Assembly (NCBI RefSeq): GCF_030285625.1
Contig: NZ_CP127294.1
Span: 1 to 64,000, forward strand
Origin: Amycolatopsis sp. 2-15
GTDB taxonomy: Bacteria > Actinomycetota > Actinomycetes > Mycobacteriales > Pseudonocardiaceae
Direction: 5' to 3'
Length of the DNA stretch: 64,000 bases
A program made the translations under genes and the position numbers. Under the pieces are notes generated by a model that saw nothing but the letters and a program-made list of their open reading frames with translations, searched no databases and was not told where the DNA came from. Positions 8,090 through 17,900 of the stretch are shown here, piece after piece (within the stretch, counting starts at the first letter, position 1; each line of letters starts with the position of its first letter).

Positions 8090-11000
8090 TCAGGGGTTAT
8101 ATGGAGTGAAGGAGAGGTAATCGCCATACTGCCACTGTGCCCGATATTGATCTATAGGCATTCCCTCTGGCCCAGTGAATGCGTCGTACGCCGTGCCATC
8201 TTTGATTACGGCATAATGCTCAGTCCACGAGCCATTCGGGTCATTCGTCGAGGGGCCGAGGCCAGGAGCCCCCTCACTATCCTTAACATGGTAGATCTGC
8301 CCGCCGATCCTGTCCTGGATCTTCTGCGCACACTCCTTGCAGTTATCCATGGTTGGCTTTGGCCAGCCATTGGGGCTGACTCCATCACAACTCAGGGAGT
8401 TATGCACGAGCACTGGCGTGTTGCCAGCGAGTACATAGTACGTGTGCTGGTTCTCGACCGTTAGATCATACGTCTTACCTCGTCCGACATGGTGCAGTAC
8501 GCGCACCACAGTAGCGATGCTCGTGCTGGAGCGCACCTGGTCATTAGGCTGCAGTTGCCCGGCTTCGACCCAGTGGTGGGTGCGTGCTTCCCAGATCTGG
8601 TGGTGCTCGGTCGCGTGTATGACCTGGTCGCCGCCGCCGGCGAGTTGGACGTCGACGCGGTCGCGGTCGTCGGCGGTGACGTGGATGGCGGTGACGGCGT
8701 GCTGTTCCAGTTTGCCACTGTCAGGGTCGGTGTTGGTGATCTTGTCGCCGACCTTGACATCGGAGATGGGCTTCGATGTGCCGTCGGCCATGAGGACGCG
8801 GGTGTCACCAGTGAAGCTGTGCGCTAGCCCAATTGGGCATGCCAGTGGTTCTTCTTTGGTGACTTCGTCGATGTCCTTGACGAAATCAAGAGCACGTTTC
8901 GCCCGTTCGGACTCAACCAGCCCCTTGATGAACTTGGCGCCCTTACCGACCGGAAGCACGGTCGCCACTGCCGACAGGCAGTCACTCCAGCTGGGATCGT
9001 TGACACAGCTGATGGCGTCGGGGATCCCCGTCATTTCCCAGCCGACTTGGAGGATCTCCTTGATCGTCATGCCCTCGTGGTGGTACTCGCGATAGATTTG
9101 CTCTGCGCGCTCACGTGTGGGTGCGTGTCGACCTTTATTCAGAACCTCGGCGTTCTTGGACAGGCAGTCGCGGCTCCAGTTGCACAGCTTGACACCCGAT
9201 CGCTTGTATGGCTGGTAGAACGAGTCGAGGTCGGCTGTGTAGCCCCAGTTCTCACAGGCGAGCCGGTCATCGGCGTTCCTGCATTCATCGAGCATCGGTT
9301 CGAGGCCGGTGGGGTCGGTGTTGGCGATGGGGTTGTCGAATCCGTAGGTGTAGGCGTTGAGGTGCAGCGGGTTCATCGGATCCAGCAGGGGGTCCGGGCT
9401 GATGAATGCTCCGGTGACCGGGTCGTACTCCCGGGCACCCAGGTGCGTGAGCCCGGACGTGTTCTGATAGCCACCCAAGAAGCCGTGGTTGTCGGCCCAC
9501 GGGCCATCCGCGGTGCCGCGCGGGACGCCGTAGGGGTCTTGGTACCGCTTGTGCACGGCGAGGTTGGCGGCATCGACGGTGGCGTACACGGTGCCCTGGG
9601 CATCGGACATCAGCCAGGAGACGCCTGCGACGCCGTTGCGCTCGGCGATGGGCTGGCCGTTGTAGCTGTAGTAGCGGGTGCCGATGGCGGTGGTGCTGCC
9701 GGCGGCGACGTGGAGTTCGGTGTCGCCGATGGTGAGGGTGACTCCGGTGGGGTCACGGGTGATGAGGCGGTTGCCGTCGGCGTCATAGACGTACGTGCTG
9801 GTTTTGCCGTCGGCTTCGGTGACCGAGGCGATGTTGCCCTCGGCGTCGTAGGTGAAGGCTTGGCCGGCGCCGGCCGGTCCTCGGGTGAGGGTGCGGCCGG
9901 TGTCGTCGTAGCCGTAGGTGCTGGTGCTGGTGGTGTTGCCGCTGACGCGGGTCACAGTCTGCGGAGCGTGCGGCTTGGCAGCGCCGGGGTCGGGGTAGGT
10001 CGTGGTGGTGGTCGCATCACCCCCGGTGGAGTGCTGGACCTGCTTGATGCGGTTGTCCTCGGCGTCGTAGCCCCAGGACGTCCAGTACGGTGCCGCGCCC
10101 CCGAGAGCCGCCGCCGAGGCCTGTGCCGAGCAGTCCGCGGAGGACGGTGTCCAGGCATCGGTCAGGCGCTGGCGGTAGTCGTAGGTGAAGCACTGGACGT
10201 CGCTCGTACCGTCTTGGGGAGTGTCGGCGAGTTTGATGAGGTTGCCGGCCGGTTGGTAGGTGTACTGGCGGTTGGTGATGTCGTAACCAGTGCTGGTGGC
10301 ACGTTGCGCCAGCGTGCTGGCGAGCCTGTTGGTGCCGTTTTCGTAGGTGTTGGTAACGGCGACCTGGTAAGGGCTAGTCGGGTCCTGGAAATTGGTACGC
10401 AGGACCTGCGCCTGGGGGGTGTAGTCGGTTTCGGATACCAGGTACAGCAGACCGCCGGTGGACGAGGACGCTCGCAGGCCGATGGGTTGTCCGAGCGTGC
10501 CGTAGTCGTGGTAGATCGTTTCGCGCGGGACTCCGCCCTTTTGCGGGCTGGTCGTCGTGGCGACTGCTCCGGTGAGCGGGTCGTATTCGGTGCTGAAGCT
10601 GTAGGTGCCGCCGAGCCCGGTTTCGAACGCGGGGATGGTGTAGCGGTTGCCGGTGGCCCGTCCGGCGTTGTCGTAGCCGGTGACGGCGGTCGAGTAGGAG
10701 CGGCCGTCGACGTAGTGGGTCGAGCCGGTCGGCAGACCCGGCCGTACGGTGTCGTACGTCCAGTCGGCGAGTTTGGTGCCACTGGTCGTGCCCTGGTACT
10801 CGGCGGTTTTGCGGCCGAGGTTGTCGTAGGTGAAGGCGAGGGTGCGGTGCTGGGCGTCGGTGCTCGTCGTCAGTTGGTCGGCGTCGTCGTAGGCGTAGGT
10901 GGACGTGCCGGTGTCGGGGTCAGTGGCCGAAACCTTGCGATCGTGCAGGTCGTAGGCCGTGGTCCACGTGTTCTTGCCGGTCGCGTCGGTGACGGTCGCG

Positions 11001-14000
11001 AGCTGCCCGTTTCGTGCGTAGGCATAGGTGGTGACGTCCGCGGGATCGGTCGGGCCCGTGTGGTCGCGGTCGTGGTACTGCAGGGTCTGAACGTTCTGCC
11101 CGAGCCCATTGTTGACGAGTGCCATCGCCGTGCCGCCAACCGGCGGGATCGTGGTCGTGCGGAGGCCGTCGTAGCGGGTGGTGGTACGCCACTGTTCGGT
11201 GCCGTCCAGGGCGTACGCCGCGCCGATGGTTCGCCCGGCGCTGTCGTAGGTCGTGAACGTGCTGTTGGGCACGGCGTTGTCCTGCACGACGTGCAACGTC
11301 TTGTCCGGACCCGAGTCGCCGTTCCAATAGTTGTTGTGCGAGATGTAGACGCGGCCTTGCGAGTCGTAGAGCGAGTCGCTCAGGACCCGGCCGCCTTGCG
11401 CGTAGGGAGTCGGTGCTTGGGTCTGGACCGTGCGGCCGAGTCCGTCGATGAGCGCGTAGCTGGTGGCGTAGTGCGCGTTGGCCAGCAGGGAGTTCGTGGC
11501 CACGTAGCTGATCTTGCCGGCGTCGGCGGTGACGAGGTATTCGTAGGTTGTCGACGGCTGGGCGTTGCGGGTCTTGTCGTGGCCGGGCGCCCAGACGGCG
11601 GTTATGCGGCCGAGTGGGTCGTAGGTGGCGTCGGTGCGCAGTCCGCTGTTGTCGGTTTCGGAGAGAACCGAGCCGGACACCGGGTCCAAGACTTTGGTGG
11701 AGGTGAACGTGCGCGTGTCGGTCGCGCTGATCGGTGGTGTGGTCGTCGCGATCTGGGTGACCGGACCACCGGTCGCGGGAGTGTAAGCCGTGGTGGTCGC
11801 GATGCCCCGGTGGTCGGCGACCTTGAGGCTCCGGCCGTACTGGTCGAACGTCGTCGTCTGGTCCGGCGCCCGGAACGTCTCCGCGCCACCGGCAGGCCAA
11901 GCGTCCAGGACGTCGCTCTGGGTGACATCGCCGATCGTGGGTGGCGTGCCGTACGGCTGCGAGTCGAACGAGTTCTTCGTGTCCGACACGATCGTGCTCG
12001 ACGTCGCCGCGGAGGCGCAGGTTCCTGCGTACTCGGTGGTCCGCTCGACCGCGTTCAGGATCCAGACGGACGTGTTGGGAAGGTATGTCGTCGTGGCGCA
12101 CTTGGTCTGCGCGGGATCCGGAGTCGTCCCGTTGAGCGCGCCGTCGGTCTCCGCCGAGGTCGGCAAGCCGTAGTCCCCGAAGGTCGTGACCGTGCGACTC
12201 GTCTGCCACTGCTGGCTCGAGTCGCTCCACACGCGCGTTCGCTGGACAGCGGTGCCGGTGTAGTAGGACTGGAATCCGTCTGTGTCGGTCGCGGTGGGAT
12301 TGGGGCTCCGCCAAGGATCACTGAGGGCGTCGGCGATGACGTTCCCGGCCAGGTAGGTCAAGCTCTCCCGAGTGAACCCGGCGTATTGCTCGAGGTCGGT
12401 GACGTTTTCGCCCCAGAAGCTCGGCACGGAGACACTGCGGTGTCCCCCGTTGGGCTGCGCGTCGCCGTCCATACCTCGGAGGTAGCGGGTTTCGGTGACC
12501 GTCTGCGGGCCGGACGGGTCACCGATGGCCGCGCCCTTGGTGGTTTTGACCTGACCATAGCCGCGGAACTGCGACCACGTCCGGTACTTCGGGTCCGACA
12601 GCGGGTTGTCGTCGTGGTGCCAGGCGGCACCGCCGAGGTAGTCGTAGTGGGTGAGGATCTGCTGCGAGAACGTCGACCGGACGCCGGACTGCGTGCCCGA
12701 ATCGGCCAGACCTGTGCGGGCATCCTCGGTGATATCGGTGACCGGGTACTTGTTGAACCAGTCGAGAATCGGGTCGGTCGCGCCACCCGGAGTCCAGTAG
12801 ACCGGATAGCAGGCAAGGGTGTTGTTCTCGGGTGAGGCCGGCATCTTCACCCCGGTCACGCACTCCGGCTCAGCGTACTTGACAGTCGTGACCCCGCCGG
12901 TCGAATTGGTGACCGAGTCGATACGCAACCGGGTCAGTGCTGTGTAGTTGTGGGTGGCGTCAACGCGGTTGGCTTTAGGGACCCCATGGAACAACGTCGG
13001 CGGAAGCGACAGTGCCGGCTGCGTGCCCGACGTGTTGGCAAGACCGGTCTGCGTGATCGAGTCGAGCCACAGGGCAGGGCTGTTGCCGTCGCCGCTGGCC
13101 GGGTAGGACTGACCGAGGGTCCACGACACGGCCGGTTTCCAGCCGCCGTTCCCGTCGGTGACCTGGCCGGTGATCGTGGTGTAACGCTTGCGGCTGAAGA
13201 ACGTCGCGGACGCGTTGAGGCAGTTGGTGCCGACGGTGCAGATGCGGTCGAACGGTACGTCGGGCCAATGCGTGGCGTTGTCCTTGGTCAGCTGCGCCGG
13301 GTCACACGAGAAGGACGCGTCGGGCAGGCATCGTTCGGTGGTACCGAAGACGACCCGAGCCGGCGGCGTCGAGTAGACGTTCGCCACCCGGGTGTTGAAC
13401 CCGTACTCGATCCGGGACAGGTAGCCGCCGCGCACGTAGTTCGTCGGCGCGGCGGTGTTGTTGTTCACCGAGTAGGCGTTCGTCTCGGTGTCGTAGTAAT
13501 AGACCGTGGCGTTGCCGTGCGGGTCGACCGAGTAGTCGAGGTTCCAACGCCACGCGGTGTTGGCACACGACGAGTCGGCGAAGGCAGTGTGATAACAGGG
13601 TTCGCCGGGGTTATTGCCGAAAACGGGCTCGGTCCAGGCCGAATGAGTCTCGGCGTTCCCGTTCTGCCAACCGGGCAAGTGGTTGAGGCCGAAGAAGTAC
13701 TGGGTGCCGTCGATCGTCGTCAGCTTCCACGCCTCACCTCCCTGCGTGCCGTTGGCGACTCCCGTCAGCTTCTCGATCTTCGAGCCCTGGTCGATCTTCG
13801 TGTGCCAGCCGCTCGGGTTGTTCTTGTCCTTGACCAGCATGTCGTTGCTGCCGGCGAACGAGATGGTGGCGTTGTCACTGAAGTAGCAGAGGTCGCCGTT
13901 CTGCTTGTCCTGGCCGTTGTTTCCCCCCAGGTCCGCGGCGCAGGACTTGTACGACCGCTCGATGTACCCGCCGCCGGACAGGGACCAGCCATCGCCGATC

Positions 14001-14893
14001 GGTGACGCCTGGTTGTTCGTCGCGGAAGTCAGACCGTCGACCGCGTCGGACGAGTAGTCCAGGCTGATGTCCGGCCCTTTACCGGTCGGACCCGCCGACA
14101 CAGCCAGCGGATACGAGTAGCTGAATGCGCCGGTGGATCCGCCGGACGTCCACGAGCCTGCCGGCTTCAGGTCGGTGGCCTTGAAGTCACCACCGTCGCC
14201 TTGGTCTTCCGCTTCAGCAGCCAGCACCATCGAGGTGGCCGCCGGCGCGAAAGCCGTCTGACCGATGAGGCGGTCGGACTTCGCGTCGTTCGAGGACTGC
14301 ACCGGCGTCTTCGTCCGGCATTGAGGCTGGTCCGGTGTTGTGAGGATGCATGAGGGATATTCGACGAGGCGGAGGCGAGAGCCGTAGTCGGCGCCGAATG
14401 CCTTGGCGAATGGCGTGTAGTCGAGGTTCACATCGAGCGGCCCCGTCGTGTCACCACCGGCCGCCGAAACCCGGACCAAGGTGCCTCGAACCCCGGCGCG
14501 ATCCGATTGTGCTTGATCCAGCACATCGAGCTTGACCTTGCCTGCGGCGTGCGTGCCGCTGCGCGCGGCCCTGCGCACGGTCACTGCCGACTTGTCGTCC
14601 GCCGGTGTTCCGCCCGACGGCGGCAGCGAGACCTCGTGGCTATCGGCCTTCGGCCACGCCACCTTCGGCAGCGCCGCCGAAGCGACACCGCCCGGATGAG
14701 GTACGAGACCGCCCTTCTCACCTGGCACGGACGCGGGCTTCTGCGTCGCAGGGAGATCCCAGCCAAGCCCATGCCATCCGCCAGTCGCATTCGCCGGAGC
14801 GGCGACCGCCTGCTGCGCCGCAGCGGCCATCAGGACCACGACGGCGCCCGCGGTCACTCTGACCCATCTGCTCACGCTGATCCGTGCGCGCAT
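8090..14893 (-). CDS. Secreted RHS-repeat polymorphic toxin with HINT domain and papain-like C-terminal tip
   Basis: 2267 aa from ATG 14893 (agggg 7 bases upstream; MRARISVSRWVRVTAGAVVV begins a signal peptide with an AxA cleavage site near residue 34). The N-terminal third is a beta-rich domain found in actinobacterial RHS proteins (FSYSYPLAVS, GDGWSLSGGGYIERSY). It is followed by many YD repeats (TYDNLGR, YDADGNRL) and the RHS core ending in NPIANTDPTG near residue 1865. A HINT autoprocessing domain runs from about 2026 (SFTGDTRVLMADGTSKPI) to 2165 (VLAGNTPVLVHN). The last 100 residues carry CKECA, TEHYAV and TAYDAF, a Cys-His-Asp order like papain-fold toxins. It should be exported, encapsulated by the RHS cage and release its tip. 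The cluster of LamG protein, RHS and immunity gene supports this. Toxin activity is inferred. Confidence 0.88.
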   Translation of the reverse strand: MRARISVSRWVRVTAGAVVVLMAAAAQQAVAAPANATGGWHGLGWDLPATQKPASVPGEKGGLVPHPGGVASAALPKVAWPKADSHEVSLPPSGGTPADDKSAVTVRRAARSGTHAAGKVKLDVLDQAQSDRAGVRGTLVRVSAAGGDTTGPLDVNLDYTPFAKAFGADYGSRLRLVEYPSCILTTPDQPQCRTKTPVQSSNDAKSDRLIGQTAFAPAATSMVLAAEAEDQGDGGDFKATDLKPAGSWTSGGSTGAFSYSYPLAVSAGPTGKGPDISLDYSSDAVDGLTSATNNQASPIGDGWSLSGGGYIERSYKSCAADLGGNNGQDKQNGDLCYFSDNATISFAGSNDMLVKDKNNPSGWHTKIDQGSKIEKLTGVANGTQGGEAWKLTTIDGTQYFFGLNHLPGWQNGNAETHSAWTEPVFGNNPGEPCYHTAFADSSCANTAWRWNLDYSVDPHGNATVYYYDTETNAYSVNNNTAAPTNYVRGGYLSRIEYGFNTRVANVYSTPPARVVFGTTERCLPDASFSCDPAQLTKDNATHWPDVPFDRICTVGTNCLNASATFFSRKRYTTITGQVTDGNGGWKPAVSWTLGQSYPASGDGNSPALWLDSITQTGLANTSGTQPALSLPPTLFHGVPKANRVDATHNYTALTRLRIDSVTNSTGGVTTVKYAEPECVTGVKMPASPENNTLACYPVYWTPGGATDPILDWFNKYPVTDITEDARTGLADSGTQSGVRSTFSQQILTHYDYLGGAAWHHDDNPLSDPKYRTWSQFRGYGQVKTTKGAAIGDPSGPQTVTETRYLRGMDGDAQPNGGHRSVSVPSFWGENVTDLEQYAGFTRESLTYLAGNVIADALSDPWRSPNPTATDTDGFQSYYTGTAVQRTRVWSDSSQQWQTSRTVTTFGDYGLPTSAETDGALNGTTPDPAQTKCATTTYLPNTSVWILNAVERTTEYAGTCASAATSSTIVSDTKNSFDSQPYGTPPTIGDVTQSDVLDAWPAGGAETFRAPDQTTTFDQYGRSLKVADHRGIATTTAYTPATGGPVTQIATTTPPISATDTRTFTSTKVLDPVSGSVLSETDNSGLRTDATYDPLGRITAVWAPGHDKTRNAQPSTTYEYLVTADAGKISYVATNSLLANAHYATSYALIDGLGRTVQTQAPTPYAQGGRVLSDSLYDSQGRVYISHNNYWNGDSGPDKTLHVVQDNAVPNSTFTTYDSAGRTIGAAYALDGTEQWRTTTRYDGLRTTTIPPVGGTAMALVNNGLGQNVQTLQYHDRDHTGPTDPADVTTYAYARNGQLATVTDATGKNTWTTAYDLHDRKVSATDPDTGTSTYAYDDADQLTTSTDAQHRTLAFTYDNLGRKTAEYQGTTSGTKLADWTYDTVRPGLPTGSTHYVDGRSYSTAVTGYDNAGRATGNRYTIPAFETGLGGTYSFSTEYDPLTGAVATTTSPQKGGVPRETIYHDYGTLGQPIGLRASSSTGGLLYLVSETDYTPQAQVLRTNFQDPTSPYQVAVTNTYENGTNRLASTLAQRATSTGYDITNRQYTYQPAGNLIKLADTPQDGTSDVQCFTYDYRQRLTDAWTPSSADCSAQASAAALGGAAPYWTSWGYDAEDNRIKQVQHSTGGDATTTTTYPDPGAAKPHAPQTVTRVSGNTTSTSTYGYDDTGRTLTRGPAGAGQAFTYDAEGNIASVTEADGKTSTYVYDADGNRLITRDPTGVTLTIGDTELHVAAGSTTAIGTRYYSYNGQPIAERNGVAGVSWLMSDAQGTVYATVDAANLAVHKRYQDPYGVPRGTADGPWADNHGFLGGYQNTSGLTHLGAREYDPVTGAFISPDPLLDPMNPLHLNAYTYGFDNPIANTDPTGLEPMLDECRNADDRLACENWGYTADLDSFYQPYKRSGVKLCNWSRDCLSKNAEVLNKGRHAPTRERAEQIYREYHHEGMTIKEILQVGWEMTGIPDAISCVNDPSWSDCLSAVATVLPVGKGAKFIKGLVESERAKRALDFVKDIDEVTKEEPLACPIGLAHSFTGDTRVLMADGTSKPISDVKVGDKITNTDPDSGKLEQHAVTAIHVTADDRDRVDVQLAGGGDQVIHATEHHQIWEARTHHWVEAGQLQPNDQVRSSTSIATVVRVLHHVGRGKTYDLTVENQHTYYVLAGNTPVLVHNSLSCDGVSPNGWPKPTMDNCKECAQKIQDRIGGQIYHVKDSEGAPGLGPSTNDPNGSWTEHYAVIKDGTAYDAFTGPEGMPIDQYRAQWQYGDYLSFTPYNP

Positions 14894-14934
14894 CACAAAC
14901 CCCTGTCCTCGAGGCTGGAAGAATTTCGGTGTAC

Positions 14935-17900
14935 TCAGCCCGCGAGCAATTGGCGGGGGTCGTCTTCGACTCGGTCGCTGCCGACGAGAGCCATGTCGCG
15001 AACACCTGCGTACACGCGCACGCCCGCCACATCGCCATACCATTGGTCGGAGCGTTGCCCGTTCCACACGCCCCGTCCGATGAACAGGTCACCGGTACTG
15101 GGCCGGCTGGTGATGCCCTGGCCGTTGGTCGTGCCCAGGTAGGTGTTCTGTTTCTTGCCGTTGACGTAGAAGGCCATCGTGCCGGTCGACGTGTCGTAGG
15201 TCGCCGACAGGTGAACCCATGTGTTGTCGACAGCGTCGGCGTCACTGACCGCCCACCACGCTCCAGGGTCGGTAGGCGACGAGCTGATGAGCATCGTCCA
15301 CTTGGGATGTACAACACCATTCGCATCCGGCAAAGGGTGATATCCGAGCAGCTCCGCGGAGAACTGCGGATCATCCATGCCCACTACGGCTCGCCCGTTC
15401 GGGTCGATCGCGCCGTGCGCGGCCACGTCATCGGCAGTCCAGGAGTGGTAAACCCACGCTTCGACGGTGTAGGACTTTTCCGTCCGCAGGTTCGCGGGCC
15501 GGCCCGCGTCGATCTGCCCTGTCCCGGACCCGTCGAACCGCGCGGCGCACGCGTTGTCGTCCGCAGCAAGGCTCACGCCGCCGGAACCAGTACCGGTCGT
15601 CTTGCTGATCGTGTCGAAATATCGGTGGCCGTACAGCGACGCGACCTGGTCATCGGTCAGGACCTGACCCCACGCCTGGACCTGGTCGACAGAGCCCTTG
15701 AAGAAGTTCCCGACGCCGATGTTCGATCCGACGTTGAAAGCGCCCTGGGCGCTCCACACGGTGGGCAGTGTGTTCTGGCCTTCGAGCTTCCCGTTGACGT
15801 ACAGCCTGACGCGCATCGTCTCCTGGTCGAAGACCCCGGTCAGCATGGTCCAGGCCCCGACTTGCGGTGCCTGGCTCCCCAATGCCCAGTGGTAGTTGTC
15901 GACGGTGTCGTCATCGGCGGTGGTCATCCCGAAGACCCACCGGTTGACGTCGGGCGAGTAGCGCAGCTGGAACGCCGCGGTGTGCTGACCGCCTTGGGTG
16001 AAGAGCGTGTAGTAGCCGTTGGCGTCGTCCAGCTTTGCCCACGCGGACACGGTGAACGATTGCGTCGTGTCCACTGCCGGTGCCGCGGTGCCGTAGCCGG
16101 TGGAACCGTCGAAGTGGACGGCGCCGGCGGCCTGGCCGCTCGTCCAGCCGTAGCCGCCGTTGAGGGTCATGGCATTGCCGAATGCGCTGGTGTCATTGGC
16201 GGTGCCGCCATTGGCGTCATCGAAGGCCCAGTTGCTTTGCAGCGACGGGACGGTGGTGCCGAGGACGTCCGTGCAGCCTTCGGCCAGCCCGTACTTTGCC
16301 AGGGGGACGGCGGCGTTGGCCAGATCGTGTGCGTCCTGCGCGGACAGCACCCGCTGCCACACTTGCACGTCGTCGACCTGACCCGCGAGGAAGTCGGTCC
16401 GGGCGCCGTTGTGCTTGGCCGCGCCGATCACCAGGTTCCCGGTGGCGCCCCAGCTCGTGATGACGTTGGTGAGCTGCTTGACGCCGTCGACGTAGAGCGT
16501 CATCGTCCCTGTCGACGCGTCATAGGTGCCGGCCACATGGGTCCAGATCCCCAGCGCAGGGGGTTTCGTCGCCTTCGCCCGGACGACGCCGGCGTTGGCC
16601 TGGTCGGCGGACAGCATGCTGAACGCCCAGGCGTTGTCGTCCTTGGAGTATTGCAGGTAGAAGCCGCTGCCCTGGTTCCCGTCCTGTGAGATGACGGTCT
16701 GGAACCCGTTGGTATTGGCCAGTTTCACCCACGCGCCCACGCTGAAGGACTTCGTCGTGTCCAGCACCGACCCGGTGGTGTTCACATAGCCGCTGGATCC
16801 GTCGAGGGTCAGCGCGCCCTTGGTGCCTTCGCTGTAGCCGGCGGTGTCCGGGTGGGTCCAGGCGTTGCCGTGGTCGTAGCCGGCGACCCAGTCGCCACCG
16901 GCGATCAGGCTCGCGGTGTGCACAGCCAGGCCATCGTTGTTGGGTGTGGTATTCGCGGCGTCGGCCAGGACCCGGCCGCCCATCTCATCCAGCGGCCACG
17001 CCCCCACCAGACCGACGGAAGGGGTGTAGGGCAGCACATGGAACGAACAAGACCCGGCGTCGAGGTTGCCGCTGGTAACGCAGGTGGCGTCCGGGCCCGG
17101 TGTCCCGGCCTTGTTCACCGCCTTGACCTTGATCAAGTTCTGGTTGCCGTTGATCGCCAACGCCGACAGGTCAGCCGTGGCGACCAGATTGCCGCTCCCA
17201 TCCGTACCCTGGGTCGCCTTGACACTGGGCGAGCCCTGCGGCTGCGGCTCGGAACCGTCGGTGGTGTAGATGAAATGGTCGACGTCGTAGAACCCGGCGG
17301 TGGCCATGCCCACCGAAACACCAAAGTGCACACTGTCGTTCTGGTGATCAGGCGGCGTGCCGGTCATGGTCACCGACGGCGCCCGCGGCACCACTGAGTC
17401 CACAGTGAACTCGCAATTGCCCACCCACGGCGACGACAGCTGGCCATCGCTGACCTGCATCGACCAGTTGTAGACGCCATCCCCCGCGATCCACCCGCTG
17501 GGGACAGCCGCGAGCTGCGCGGTTGCCGCCTGGTTGGGACCCGGCGTGCCGACCGTCACGGGAGTGCCGCTGTTGTCGTGAACGTTCGTGCTGCTGCCCG
17601 CAGTACCGGCACCCACCTTGAACCCGGCCAACAGCGTGCCACCGTCCGGATCGGACACCCGCCCTGCGAGCTGCGGCGTCTTGGTGAACACCCACGGCCG
17701 GTTCGGGCCGCTGGTACACGGCAGCAAGCCGTTCTGCATCGACAGGTTCGCCGGCGGGTTCGGGTAGGAGTCGTAGTCGACCTGGAAGTACGGGTTCAGA
17801 TCGAACCGGCGCCACGCAGCGGTGGTGGTCTCGTTATGAGCCGCGAGGACGAACCACGCGCTCTGCCAGTGGTTCGCCGCCGCGTCCTGCGCTGCTTTGA

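Noticed and set aside
8090..8127. ATG 8127 as immunity gene start
   Set aside because: Would overlap the toxin gene by 38 bases; GTG 8079 has a ribosome site and fits better.
9047..12835. 1262-codon open frame on the plus strand
   Set aside because: Antisense to the RHS gene; Val/Gly/Arg-rich, an artefact of high-GC codon bias in the true frame.
14884..16689. 601-codon plus-strand frame
   Set aside because: Antisense to the LamG gene, same bias, no domain.
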